DNA from: Variovorax sp. PBS-H4 | Lineage (GTDB): Bacteria > Pseudomonadota > Gammaproteobacteria > Burkholderiales > Burkholderiaceae_C | Reading direction: 5' to 3' | Length of the DNA: 64,000 bases | Assembly (NCBI RefSeq): GCF_901827205.1 | Contig: NZ_LR594675.1 | Coordinates: 1,302,001-1,366,000, forward strand | In this document: positions 39,542 through 48,383 of the stretch, in pieces | How positions within the stretch are numbered: position 1 is the stretch's first letter | How the letters are laid out: each line of letters opens with the position of its first letter | Program-made: the position numbers and the translations under genes | Notes under the pieces: generated by a model | The model's database searches: none | What the model saw: only the letters and a program-made list of their open reading frames with translations | What the model was told of the DNA's origin: nothing

Positions 39542-39991
39542 ATGGAATGTACAGTGAGCTGGACTGGCAGCGCGGGGACGCAATCTGCCATGGGTTTCGT
39601 CGCCGAAACCGGCAGCGGCCATGTCCTGGTGATGGACGGAGCGCCAGATGCGGCGAAGCCGGAGAACGGTGGCCGCAACCTGGCCGCGCGGCCGATGGAA
39701 ACGGTGCTCGCCGGCACCGGCGGCTGCACCGCGTACGACGTGGTGCTGATCCTGAAGAGAGGCCGGCATCAGGTCGAGCGCGTCAGTGTCAAGCTGAGCA
39801 GCGAGCGAGCGGAAAAAGATCCAAAAGTCTTCACCAAGATCCACATGCACTTCACTGTGGCGGGCAAGGGCATTCCGGCACCCGCCGTCGAGCGTGCGAT
39901 CGCCCTGAGCCACGATACCTACTGCTCGGCGAGCGTCATGCTGGCAAAAACGGCCGAGATCACGACGAGCTTCGACCTCATCGAGACTTGA
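39542..39991 (+). CDS. OsmC family protein
   Basis: 149-residue OsmC/Ohr-fold protein. The two reactive cysteines of the family are present, C62 (GTGGCTAYDV) and C128 (HDTYCSAS), so a thiol-dependent (hydro)peroxide reductase activity is likely. The N-terminal strand MECTVSWTG and MDGAPDAAKPENGG are typical of the YhfA-like subgroup. Start ambiguous: ATGs at 39542, 39527 and 39509 are all in frame. I chose 39542 because it begins at the first conserved strand. Divergent from the sRNA/ilvA unit and convergent with coq7 (18 bp between stops). Confidence 0.88.
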   Translation: MECTVSWTGSAGTQSAMGFVAETGSGHVLVMDGAPDAAKPENGGRNLAARPMETVLAGTGGCTAYDVVLILKRGRHQVERVSVKLSSERAEKDPKVFTKIHMHFTVAGKGIPAPAVERAIALSHDTYCSASVMLAKTAEITTSFDLIET

Positions 39992-40009
39992 GCGCGGCGC
40001 AGGCGCGCC

Positions 40010-40639
40010 TCAAATGCGGTGGGCGACCGTGGTCATCACCCGGGCTGCCAGCCGCATCAGGGCCTTGGCTGGGGCCGGCAATTCCTGTGCGCCGGCGCTC
40101 CAGGCCTGGGCCGCGTGGCGCGCCTCGTCCAGCTTCATCTGGTTGACCACAGCGCGCGAGGCTGTATCGCCCGCAGGCAGACGGTCCAGGTGGCCGTCCA
40201 GATGAGCCTCAACCTGCCGCTCGGTCTCTGCGACAAATCCCAAGCTCCACGGATCGCCGAGCCGACCGGCGACGAGACCGAGTCCAAATGCCCCGAGGTA
40301 CCACAGCGGATTCAGGGCCGAGGGGCGCGCGCCGAGCTGCTCCAGCCGTTGCTGCGTCCAGGCGAGGTGATCCGTCTCCTCGCGCGCGGCCTCGTCGAAG
40401 TGCGCCCGAAGCTTCGGGTCCCTCGTGACCACAGCCTGCGCGGTGTACAAGGCCTGGGCACACACCTCGCCGACATGATTCACGCGCATCAATGCGCCGG
40501 CCTCGCGGCGCTCGGCTTGGCTGAGTTCGACGCCCGGCCCGGCGGGCTGGGGCACGGCACGAGTGGCATGGGGCTTGGCAAACAAGGTACGCAGAGCCGC
40601 GTCCGCGGTCCCTAGGAGATCGTCGAGCGAGAGGGTCAT
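40010..40639 (-). CDS. coq7: Demethoxyubiquinone hydroxylase Coq7
   Basis: 209-residue carboxylate-bridged di-iron monooxygenase that hydroxylates 2-polyprenyl-3-methyl-6-methoxy-1,4-benzoquinone in ubiquinone synthesis, at the inner face of the cytoplasmic membrane. Iron-ligand motifs are NHVGEVCAQ (E58), EETDHLAW (E88, H91) and DEARHA near the C-terminus. A hydrophobic stretch (LWYLGAFGLGLVAGRLG) mediates membrane contact. The ATG at 40639 begins the conserved MTLSLDDLLG. It replaces the flavin enzyme UbiF/UbiH-type hydroxylase found in enterics, as is usual in betaproteobacteria. Confidence 0.95.
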   Translation of the reverse strand: MTLSLDDLLGTADAALRTLFAKPHATRAVPQPAGPGVELSQAERREAGALMRVNHVGEVCAQALYTAQAVVTRDPKLRAHFDEAAREETDHLAWTQQRLEQLGARPSALNPLWYLGAFGLGLVAGRLGDPWSLGFVAETERQVEAHLDGHLDRLPAGDTASRAVVNQMKLDEARHAAQAWSAGAQELPAPAKALMRLAARVMTTVAHRI

Positions 40640-40726
40640 GCAGCAATTGGAACCCATGTGCAGCAGGCGGCTCGCACGGCAGCTCTTCTTTTCATATGAC
40701 GGGATTTTGCAGGCGGCTGGTGCTTT

Positions 40727-40742
40727 GTTGCACGAGTGCAAC
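40727..40742. promoter_or_regulatory. Palindrome GTTGCAC-GA-GTGCAAC upstream of porin and coq7
   Basis: Perfect 7-bp arms around GA in the 283-bp region between divergent coq7 and the porin gene. Its symmetry and size fit a dimeric repressor site. It shares the GTTGC...GCAAC half-sites with the inverted repeat at 39447-39463, but with a wider spacer. No regulator can be named. The rest of 40640-40922 shows only the porin ribosome site (TTGGAGAAAC). Confidence 0.45.
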
Positions 40743-40922
40743 GAAACGGCGAAGCACGCGGCGTTTTCGGGAGAATTGTTTTGCCCAGACGAAGCGGCTC
40801 TGGTGCAATAGCGACAACTTCCCAAAAGGAGGTTGGCCCGGGGTCCGGTGGGAGCACAGAAGTGCCAGTCACGGTGAGCCCTTCGCACCGGAGCCCTATG
40901 TTTAACCTTGGAGAAACTTGCA

Positions 40923-42164
40923 ATGAAAAAATCTCTAGTTGCCCTGGCTGCTCTGGCTGTTGCCGGTGTTGCCTCGGCGCAGTCGTCCGTGACGCTGTTC
41001 GGCGTGGTTGACGCTGCTGTCAGCGGCTTCTCGAACAAGTCGGACCTCGCTGTCCCGTCCCTGACGACCCCGTTCCTGCCGGGCAGCGTCAAGGTTAGCC
41101 GCAACGAACTGCGTAACTCGGGCTACAACTCCAGCCGTATCGGCTTCCGTGGTACGGAAGACCTCGGTGGTGGTCTGGCTGCCAGCTTCTGGCTCGAAGC
41201 CCCGATCTCCAACGACAATGGCCAAGAAGGTATTGCGACGTTTGCTCGTCGCTCGACCGTGAGCCTCTCGGGTGGTTTCGGTGAAATCCGTCTGGGCCGT
41301 GACTACACCCCGACGTTCTGGAACGACACCGTGTTCGATCCGTTCGGCACCAATGGCGTCGGCACCAACCTGATCAGCACCGCGAACACCTCGTTCGGCG
41401 CGTGGAACGGCGGCGGGACGACCAGCGTCCCCGGCTTCACCAACGTGACCGGCAGCAACTACGTTCTTGCCAGCAACACCGTCGGCTACTTCCTGCCCCC
41501 GAACCTCGGTGGCTTCTATGGCCAGGTGATGTACGGCTTCAACGAGCGTGACAAGTTCGATCCGGGCGCAGCTACGCCGACCGCGCTGAACACTCAGCGT
41601 ACCGGCCGTTACGTCGGTGGTCGCTTCGGCTACGCCAACGGCCCGCTGGATGTTGCTGCCTCCTACGGCAACAGCACCGTCGGCGACAACTTCTTTGTCG
41701 GCACCACGACCTCGGTCAAGACCTTCAACGTCGGCGCTTCTTACGACTTCGGCGTCGTGAAGCTGTTCGGCGAGTACTCGAAGGCCAAGAACGAAGTCGA
41801 CAGCGAAAGCTTCGTGTTCACCGCTCCGGCCGACATTGACCTGAAGGGTTGGCTGCTCGGCGTGACCGTGCCGGTTGGTCCTGGCCTGATCCGCGCGTCC
41901 TACTCGGGCGTCAAGTACGACTTCAACCTGCCGACGACGCCGTTCTTCACGACCGACGACCCGAAGGCTAACAAGTTGGCTCTCGGCTACGTGCACAACC
42001 TGTCGAAGCGTACGGCCCTGTACGCGACGGTGGCTCGTGTTCGCAACAAGAATGGCGCCAACCTCACCCTGGGTGGCCCGGCCTTCCTGACCTCCTTCGG
42101 TGGCGGCGCATACGCGCCGAAGACCTCGACGGGTTACGACTTCGGTATCCGTCACGCTTTCTGA
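40923..42164 (+). CDS. Gram-negative general porin (OmpC-like, betaproteobacterial type)
   Basis: 413-residue outer-membrane trimeric porin. The Sec signal MKKSLVALAALAVAGVASAQ is cleaved before SSVTLFGVVDAAVSG, the hallmark first strand of Burkholderiales porins. It has RIGFRGTEDLGGGLAASFWLE and FGEIRLGRDYTPTFW, many aromatic-girdle strands, and a C-terminal strand ending in Phe (GIRHAF), the BAM recognition signal. The coding sequence uses more GTT, CGT and GGT codons than its neighbours, consistent with very high expression. Strong ribosome site (TTGGAGAAAC). Followed by two 3' hairpins. Monocistronic. Confidence 0.96.
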   Translation: MKKSLVALAALAVAGVASAQSSVTLFGVVDAAVSGFSNKSDLAVPSLTTPFLPGSVKVSRNELRNSGYNSSRIGFRGTEDLGGGLAASFWLEAPISNDNGQEGIATFARRSTVSLSGGFGEIRLGRDYTPTFWNDTVFDPFGTNGVGTNLISTANTSFGAWNGGGTTSVPGFTNVTGSNYVLASNTVGYFLPPNLGGFYGQVMYGFNERDKFDPGAATPTALNTQRTGRYVGGRFGYANGPLDVAASYGNSTVGDNFFVGTTTSVKTFNVGASYDFGVVKLFGEYSKAKNEVDSESFVFTAPADIDLKGWLLGVTVPVGPGLIRASYSGVKYDFNLPTTPFFTTDDPKANKLALGYVHNLSKRTALYATVARVRNKNGANLTLGGPAFLTSFGGGAYAPKTSTGYDFGIRHAF

Positions 42165-42166
42165 TC

Positions 42167-42190
42167 TAAAGCTGGCTTAAGCCAGCTTTA
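42167..42190. repeat. Perfect 24-bp palindrome directly after the porin stop
   Basis: TAAAGCTGGCTT followed at once by its exact reverse complement, starting 2 bp past the porin stop codon. In RNA it forms a stable hairpin with a minimal loop just ahead of the true terminator. Likely a 3' mRNA-stabilising structure or a first terminator stem. Confidence 0.85.
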
Positions 42191-42206
42191 ATGGAAAGTC
42201 TTGAAA

Positions 42207-42236
42207 GCCGCCCGGCGTAAGCCGGGCGGCTTTTTT
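42207..42236 (+). terminator. Rho-independent terminator of the porin gene
   Basis: GCCGCCCGGC (42207-42216), loop GTAA, GCCGGGCGGC (42221-42230), then six Ts. Perfect 10-bp GC stem with a GNRA loop. It closes the monocistronic porin transcript. The following 42237-42486 holds no gene and must contain the promoter of the ABC operon, though I see no convincing hexamers. Confidence 0.95.
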
Positions 42237-42486
42237 CTTTCCGCACTGCGGCAGCAGGGACTACTTTTAAATTCCCGGTGCGTCCCTCTGCACAACCAGA
42301 TCATCTCTGCCGATGAAGAAGGGCAGCTTCGGACTCCATTGCGCCGACAACCCCCATTGAGAGTTTCATCAAGGTCAACTGATCACGCCCATCCGCCTCG
42401 AGCTCGGACTGTGGTGCAACCCCGGGGAACCACCTCTTGGGCATGCGGCTTGCTCTGCTAGCATCATTGAACACGTGCCCTGCTGA

Positions 42487-43467
42487 ATGATTGCTTTCGT
42501 ACTGCGTCGCCTGATACAGGCCGTGATCGTGATGGTCGCGGTCGCTTTCATCGCCTTCCTCCTGTTCCAGTACGTGGGGGATCCTGTGGTGTTCCTGCTC
42601 GGTCAGGATGCGAGGCCGGAGCAGATCCGCGAGCTGCGCGCCGCGCTGGGCCTGGACAAGCCCTTCTTCGTCCAGTTTTGGCATTTCCTGATCAATGCGT
42701 CGCAAGGTGAGTTCGGTCTCAGCCTGCGCCAGGGCAGCAAGGTGTCGCGCCTGATCGGCGAGCGCTTCCCAGCGACCCTGGAGCTCTCGTTGGTCGCCGC
42801 CTTCCTGGCGCTGGCGATCGGCATCCCGATGGGTGTCTACACGGCGTTGCGGCGGGGCACCTTCATGAGCCAGGTGTTCATGATGATCTCGCTGCTCGGT
42901 GTCTCCCTGCCCACCTTCCTGATCGGCATCCTGCTGATCCTGGTCTTTGCCGTGCTGCTCGGCTGGTTTCCCAGCTTCGGGCGCGGCGAGACGGTTCAGT
43001 TGGGCTGGTGGAGCACCGGCCTGCTGCGCGCCGACGGCTGGATGCACATCGTGCTGCCGGCCGTGACACTCGCCATCTTCCAGCTCACGCTGATCATGCG
43101 GTTGGTGCGCGCCGAAATGCTGGAGGTCCTGCGCACCGACTACATCAAGTTTGCTCGCGCCCGTGGCCTCTCGGATCGCGCCATCCATTTCGGGCACGCG
43201 CTCAAGAACACGATGGTGCCGGTCATGACCATCACCGGCTTGCAGCTGGGCGGGCTGATCGCCTTCGCCATCATCACGGAGTCGGTGTTCCAGTGGCCCG
43301 GCATGGGCCTGCTCTTCATTCAAGCCGTCACATTCGCCGATATTCCAGTCATGGCCGCCTACCTGTGCCTCATCGCGCTGATCTTCGTCGTCATCAACCT
43401 GGTCGTGGACCTGCTCTACTTCGTGGTCGACCCGAGACTGCGCATCGGCGGCGCCGGAGGGCATTGA
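42487..43467 (+). CDS. Dipeptide/oligopeptide ABC transporter permease (DppB type)
   Basis: 326-residue inner-membrane permease with six helices. The N-terminal signature is FVLRRLIQAVIVMVAVAF, and the binding-protein-dependent transport motif runs from YIKFARARGLSDRAI, the EAA loop that docks on the ATPases. The periplasmic loop after helix 1 is typical of DppB/OppB/GsiC. First gene of a six-gene operon, followed after 1 bp by an M20 hydrolase. Substrate class is peptide or related amide; exact substrate unknown. Confidence 0.92.
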   Translation: MIAFVLRRLIQAVIVMVAVAFIAFLLFQYVGDPVVFLLGQDARPEQIRELRAALGLDKPFFVQFWHFLINASQGEFGLSLRQGSKVSRLIGERFPATLELSLVAAFLALAIGIPMGVYTALRRGTFMSQVFMMISLLGVSLPTFLIGILLILVFAVLLGWFPSFGRGETVQLGWWSTGLLRADGWMHIVLPAVTLAIFQLTLIMRLVRAEMLEVLRTDYIKFARARGLSDRAIHFGHALKNTMVPVMTITGLQLGGLIAFAIITESVFQWPGMGLLFIQAVTFADIPVMAAYLCLIALIFVVINLVVDLLYFVVDPRLRIGGAGGH

Positions 43468-43468
43468 T

Positions 43469-44725
43469 ATGGATGCCCCACGCTATCAGGCTTTGGGACG
43501 GGCCTTTGCGCACATCGCCCGCTTCCATCCGGAGATCACCTCCTTCCGGCGCGACCTGCATGCGCACCCCGAGCTTGGCTTCGAAGAGATCTACACCTCC
43601 GGCCGCGTGCAGGAGTCGCTGCGGGCTTGCGGCGTTGACGAGATCCATCCGGGTATCGGCAAGACCGGCGTGGTCGGCGTCATCCGCGGGCGCTCGACGG
43701 CCAGCGGCCGCATGATCGGCCTGCGCGCGGACATGGACGCGCTGCCGATGTGCGAGGACAACGACTTCGGCTGGCGCTCCGCCAAGAAGGGCCTCATGCA
43801 CGGCTGCGGTCACGACGGCCATACGGCCATGCTGGTCGGCGCCGCGCGCTACCTCGCCGAAACCCGCGACTTCGACGGTACGGCCGTCCTGATCTTCCAG
43901 CCGGGCGAGGAGGGCTTCGCCGGCGCGCGCGCAATGATCGAGGACGGCTTGTTCGACCGCTTCCCCGTGAGCGCGGTCTACGCGATGCACAATTGGCCCG
44001 GCCTGCCCGCCGGCACGGTCGGCATCAACCGCGGCGCCATGATGGCAGCGGCCGACCGCATCACGATCGAGATCGAGGGCAAGGGCGGCCACGGCGCGCA
44101 TGCCTACCTCACCGTCGACCCCGTGCTGGTCTCGGCCCACGTCATCACCGCGGTGCAAAGTATCGTCTCGCGCAATGTGCGGCCCATCGATGCAGCCGTG
44201 ATCAGCATCTGCGCCGTGCAGGCAGGCGACCTCGGCGCCATGAGCGTGGTGCCCGGCAAGGCAACGCTGGTGGGTACGGTGCGCACCTTCAGCGTCCGGG
44301 TTCAGGCGCAGGTGGAGCAGCGGCTGGTGGAGCTGTGCTCAGCCGTCGCAGCCGGATTCGGTGCCACGGCGCAGGTGAAGTTCGAGCGCATTTACCCGGC
44401 CACCATCAACACTGCGCCCGAGGCGATGTTCGCCGGCGATGTAGCGCAATCTTTGGTCGGTGCGCACAACGTCGAGCGCAACATGGAGCCAAGCATGGGC
44501 GCCGAGGACTTCTCCTTCATGCTGCAGAAGAAGGCCGGCGCCTATTTGCGCATCGGCCAGGATGCTCGCGGCGGCGCCTTTTTGCACAACAGCCGCTACG
44601 ATTTCAACGACGAAATCCTGCCGCTCGGCGCCGCCTTGCATGCCGGCCTGATCGAGCAGGGCATGCCCCTGCATGTCGCGGACCGTCCCGCCACCGCCGG
44701 CGTGGCGACGTCAGCGGTGTCCTGA
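43469..44725 (+). CDS. M20 family amidohydrolase (hippurate/N-acyl-amino-acid hydrolase type)
   Basis: 418-residue cytoplasmic zinc or manganese amidohydrolase of the M20D group. Metal ligands are in HGCGHDGHTAM (about residues 110-120), QPGEEGFAG and YAMHNWPG, and the substrate segment RRDLHAHPELGFEE is near the start. The dimerisation/lid domain has GKGGHGAHAYL. Members remove N-acyl or aromatic acyl groups from amino acids or cleave dipeptides. It is encoded between the two permeases of a peptide importer, so it very probably hydrolyses the imported compound. The ATG comes right after the permease stop. Confidence 0.92.
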   Translation: MDAPRYQALGRAFAHIARFHPEITSFRRDLHAHPELGFEEIYTSGRVQESLRACGVDEIHPGIGKTGVVGVIRGRSTASGRMIGLRADMDALPMCEDNDFGWRSAKKGLMHGCGHDGHTAMLVGAARYLAETRDFDGTAVLIFQPGEEGFAGARAMIEDGLFDRFPVSAVYAMHNWPGLPAGTVGINRGAMMAAADRITIEIEGKGGHGAHAYLTVDPVLVSAHVITAVQSIVSRNVRPIDAAVISICAVQAGDLGAMSVVPGKATLVGTVRTFSVRVQAQVEQRLVELCSAVAAGFGATAQVKFERIYPATINTAPEAMFAGDVAQSLVGAHNVERNMEPSMGAEDFSFMLQKKAGAYLRIGQDARGGAFLHNSRYDFNDEILPLGAALHAGLIEQGMPLHVADRPATAGVATSAVS

Positions 44726-44751
44726 GTCTTTCCAACCTGAGGAGTGTTTCC

Positions 44752-46350
44752 ATGAACCTGAGAAACAAGCTGGCCGTGATGGCCGTCATTTCCGCGCTGG
44801 GCACACTCTGCCTGCCGGCAGGGGCGCAAACGATTCGTGTGGCGAATCAAGGGGATGCGCTCTCTCTCGACCCACACTCGCTCAATGAGTCGCTGCAGCT
44901 CTCGGTCGACCTCAATGTGTACGACGCGCTGACCGATCGCAACAAGGATCTGAGTCTCGCGCCCTCATTGGCCACCTCCTGGCGCCAGACGTCGCCGACC
45001 GTGTGGCGCTTCGAACTGCGCAAGAACGTCAAGTTTCATGACGGCACGCCTTTCACCGCGGACGATGTCCTCTTCAGTGTGACGCGTGCGGCGGGCGACG
45101 GCTCGGACGTGAAGGCCAAGGTCAACGACATCAAGGAGGTTCGCAAGGTCAACGATCACGCCGTCGACATCGAGACCAAGGGGCCGTTCCCGATCCTTCC
45201 CGACGTCCTGTCGGACCTCGCGATCATGAGCAAGAAGTGGTGCGAGGAAAACAAGGCCGAGAAGCCGGTCGACCGCCGCAAGGGCATCGAGAACACCGCC
45301 TCGTTCAAGGCCAATGGCACTGGGCCTTACCGCGTGCGAGAACGCCAGCCCAATGTGCGCACGGTGTTCGTGCGCAACCCCACATACTGGGGCAAGATCG
45401 ACGGCAACGTGCAAGAGGTGATCTTCACCCCCATCGCCAATTCGGCGACACGCGTGGCGGCCCTGATGTCGGGCGAGATCGACGTGATGGAACCCGTGCC
45501 GGTGCAGGATATCGCGCGCATCAACGCCAGCCCGAACGCGCAGGTGGTGGTCGGGCCCGAGCTCCGCACCATCTTCCTGGGCATGGACCAGAAGCGCGAC
45601 GAGCTGCTGTATTCGAGCGTCAAGGGCAAGAACCCGTTCAAGGACAAGCGCGTGCGCCAGGCCTTCTATCAGGCCATCGACATCGTCGGAATCCAGCGCA
45701 CCGTGATGCGAGGCGCCTCGCGGCCCACGGCGCTGATGGTCGGCCCCGGCATCAACGGCTGGAGCGAGGCGCAGGACAAGCGCTTGCCGTATGACGTGGA
45801 GGGCGCCAAGAAGCTGCTGGCAGATGCTGGCTACCCGAACGGGTTCGAGGTGACGATGAACTGCCCCAACGACCGCTATGTCAACGATGGGCAGATCTGC
45901 CAGTCGGTGGCCGCGAACCTTGCGCGGATCGGAGTGAAGATCAATCTCGCGGCCGAGACCAAGGGCACGTACTTCCCCAAGATTCTGCGTCGCGACACCA
46001 GCTTCTATCTCCTGGGCTGGACGCCGACCACGTATGACGCGCACAACGCACTCGACGCGTTGATGCGCTGCCCCGATGACAAGACGGGTGATGGCCAGTT
46101 CAACCTCGGCTCGTACTGCAACCCGAAGCTCGACGACTTGATCGGAAAGATCAAGTCGAGCACCGACAAGACTGAGCGCATGGCGATGATCAAGGAAGCC
46201 TTCACGATTCACGCGGACGACATTGGGCATCTGCCGTTGCACCAGCAGTCGCTGGCCTGGGGCGTGAGCAAGAAGGTCGCGTTGACGCAGCGGGCCGACA
46301 ACTTCATGCCTTTCAAATGGATGAGCATCCAGGCGCCCGCAAAGCCCTGA
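44752..46350 (+). CDS. Peptide ABC transporter substrate-binding protein (SBP family 5)
   Basis: 532-residue periplasmic binding protein with a Sec signal (about 1-25, ending LPAGAQ). The family 5 signature is present near FRLR-type segment WRFELRKNVKFHDGTPFTADDVLFS. Asp/Asn and Trp residues line the ligand cleft in ANGTGPYRV and DRYVNDGQICQS. There is no lipobox, so it is soluble. A GAGGAGTG ribosome site lies 8 bp before the ATG. It supplies the substrate to the permeases encoded on both sides. Confidence 0.93.
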   Translation: MNLRNKLAVMAVISALGTLCLPAGAQTIRVANQGDALSLDPHSLNESLQLSVDLNVYDALTDRNKDLSLAPSLATSWRQTSPTVWRFELRKNVKFHDGTPFTADDVLFSVTRAAGDGSDVKAKVNDIKEVRKVNDHAVDIETKGPFPILPDVLSDLAIMSKKWCEENKAEKPVDRRKGIENTASFKANGTGPYRVRERQPNVRTVFVRNPTYWGKIDGNVQEVIFTPIANSATRVAALMSGEIDVMEPVPVQDIARINASPNAQVVVGPELRTIFLGMDQKRDELLYSSVKGKNPFKDKRVRQAFYQAIDIVGIQRTVMRGASRPTALMVGPGINGWSEAQDKRLPYDVEGAKKLLADAGYPNGFEVTMNCPNDRYVNDGQICQSVAANLARIGVKINLAAETKGTYFPKILRRDTSFYLLGWTPTTYDAHNALDALMRCPDDKTGDGQFNLGSYCNPKLDDLIGKIKSSTDKTERMAMIKEAFTIHADDIGHLPLHQQSLAWGVSKKVALTQRADNFMPFKWMSIQAPAKP

Positions 46351-46413
46351 ACGCCGGACGAGAAGTGACGACTCCGAGGGCCTGCGATGCGGGCCCGCCT
46401 TTTAAGCCTCTAG

Positions 46414-47325
46414 ATGAAAAAGACACTGGCCCGCTGGCTCGACAGCGACGTCGGCTACAGCTTCCGCACCTCGCCCGTGGCCATGCTCGCCGCAGCGATT
46501 GCCATCGTCTGCGTCTTCTGCTCGGTCTTCGCCGGCTGGGTGTCGCCGCACAACCCCTTCGACCTCGCGGCTCTGGAACTCGGCGATGCGCGCCTGCCCC
46601 CGGCCTGGAGTGCCGAGGGCACGACCAAGTACCTGCTGGGTACCGATGACCAAGGCCGCGACATCCTTTCAGCGTTGATCTACGGTGCACGTATCTCGTT
46701 GGTCGTTGGATTGGTCTCGGTGGTGCTGTCTGTCGTGATCGGCGTACTGCTTGGGTTGCTGGCCGGGTTCTGGGGCGGATGGCTGGATGCCTTCCTGATG
46801 CGCGTGTGCGACGTCATGTTGTCCTTTCCGCCCATCCTGGTCGCACTGCTGATCGCCGGAGTCGGGCGCGCGCTGTTCCCCAACGCGCACGAGACGGTGG
46901 CCTTCGGCGTGCTGATCATCTCGATATCGCTGACCGGTTGGGTGCAGTACGCGCGCACGGTGCGCGGTTCGACCATGGTCGAGCGCAACAAGGAGTATGT
47001 GCAGGCGGCGCGCGTCACCGGTGTCGCGCCGCTTCGCATCATGCGCCGGCACGTGCTGCCGAACGTGCTGGGTCCGGTGCTGGTGCTGGCTACCATCCAG
47101 GTGGCCACGGCGATCATCACGGAGGCGACATTGTCTTTCCTGGGCGTCGGCGTGCCACCGACCTCGCCGTCCCTGGGCAGTCTCATCCGCGTGGGCAACG
47201 ACTACCTGTTCTCGGGCGAATGGTGGATCACTGTCTTTCCCGGCCTGATGCTGGTCCTGATCGCGCTCAGCGTGAACCTTCTGGGCGACTGGTTGCGCGA
47301 CGCGCTCAACCCGCGGCTACGCTGA
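46414..47325 (+). CDS. Dipeptide/oligopeptide ABC transporter permease (DppC type)
   Basis: 303-residue permease with an N-terminal cytoplasmic segment, a first helix (MLAAAIAIVCVFCSVFAGWV) and the OppC N-terminal domain motif LGTDDQGRDILSALIYGARISL. The EAA loop YVQAARVTGVAPLRIM follows. Partner of the DppB-type permease at 42487. A 63-bp gap follows the binding-protein gene and 19 bp precede the ATPase gene. It is a normal length with no missing motif. Confidence 0.92.
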   Translation: MKKTLARWLDSDVGYSFRTSPVAMLAAAIAIVCVFCSVFAGWVSPHNPFDLAALELGDARLPPAWSAEGTTKYLLGTDDQGRDILSALIYGARISLVVGLVSVVLSVVIGVLLGLLAGFWGGWLDAFLMRVCDVMLSFPPILVALLIAGVGRALFPNAHETVAFGVLIISISLTGWVQYARTVRGSTMVERNKEYVQAARVTGVAPLRIMRRHVLPNVLGPVLVLATIQVATAIITEATLSFLGVGVPPTSPSLGSLIRVGNDYLFSGEWWITVFPGLMLVLIALSVNLLGDWLRDALNPRLR

Positions 47326-47344
47326 AGCCGGGAAGCACATTCGA

Positions 47345-48337
47345 ATGAGTCTTCTGCAAGTCCGCAACCTGGTCGTCGAATTCCCGCATCGGCGCGGCAC
47401 GCTGCGCGCGCTGGACGACATCAGCTTCGAGATCGCGCCGGGCGAGGTTCTCGGCGTGGTCGGCGAGTCGGGCGCGGGCAAGTCCCTGACCGGCGCGGCC
47501 ATCATCGGTCTGCTGGAGCCGCCCGGGCGCGTGGCTGCGGGGCAGATCGTGCTGGAAGGCCGGCGCATCGACAACCTGGGCCACGAGGCCATGCGTCATG
47601 TCCGCGGTCGCAAGATCGGCGCCATCTTCCAGGACCCGTTGACCTCGCTGAATCCGCTCTACACCATCGGACGGCAACTGACCGAAACCATCCGAACGCA
47701 CCTGCCCGTGGGCGAGGAAGAGGCGAAGAGGCGCGCGATCGGGCTCCTGCAGGACACCGGTATCCCTGGCGCGGCGCAGCGAATCGACCACTATCCGCAC
47801 CAGTTTTCCGGTGGCATGCGCCAGCGCGTCGTGATCGCGTTGGCCCTTGCCGCCGAGCCCAAGCTGATCGTCGCGGACGAGCCAACCACCGCACTCGATG
47901 TCTCGATCCAGGCGCAGATCATCAGCTTGCTGAGGCGCATCTGCAAGGAGCGCGGCGCGGCGGTGATGCTGATCACCCACGACATGGGCGTGATCGCCGA
48001 GACCTGCGACCGGGTCGCCGTGATGTACGCAGGCCGCATCGCCGAGATCGGCCCGGTGCAGGAGGTGATCCACCAGCCCGCTCATCCCTACACCTCGGGC
48101 CTGATGGCCGCCATTCCCGACATGACGATGGATCGCGAACGGCTCAACCAGATCGATGGCGCCATGCCGCGCCTGAACGCCATCCCGCGCGGCTGCGCCT
48201 ACAACCCGCGCTGCCCTCGCGTCTTCGAACGCTGCCTGGTCGAGCGGCCGGATCTGCTCAACGCCGGTGCGACCCGTGCGGCGTGCTGGCTGCACGACGC
48301 GCACAGCATGTCCACCGTCAACGGGATCGCGCCATGA
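47345..48337 (+). CDS. ABC transporter ATP-binding protein (DppD type)
   Basis: 330-residue ATPase subunit. Walker A GESGAGKSLTG, Q-loop IFQDPLTSLNPLY, signature SGGMRQR, Walker B LIVADEPTTALD and the switch His in LITHDMGV are all intact. The C-terminal oligopeptide-transporter domain has the Cys-rich CAYNPRCPRVFERC segment that binds an Fe-S cluster in DppD/OppD relatives. It works as a heterodimer with the DppF-type ATPase downstream. Confidence 0.93.
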   Translation: MSLLQVRNLVVEFPHRRGTLRALDDISFEIAPGEVLGVVGESGAGKSLTGAAIIGLLEPPGRVAAGQIVLEGRRIDNLGHEAMRHVRGRKIGAIFQDPLTSLNPLYTIGRQLTETIRTHLPVGEEEAKRRAIGLLQDTGIPGAAQRIDHYPHQFSGGMRQRVVIALALAAEPKLIVADEPTTALDVSIQAQIISLLRRICKERGAAVMLITHDMGVIAETCDRVAVMYAGRIAEIGPVQEVIHQPAHPYTSGLMAAIPDMTMDRERLNQIDGAMPRLNAIPRGCAYNPRCPRVFERCLVERPDLLNAGATRAACWLHDAHSMSTVNGIAP

Positions 48338-48383
48338 GACGCCGGTCGAGTGGCACCGCAGAGCCAAGTGCGGGGGCGGCCGA

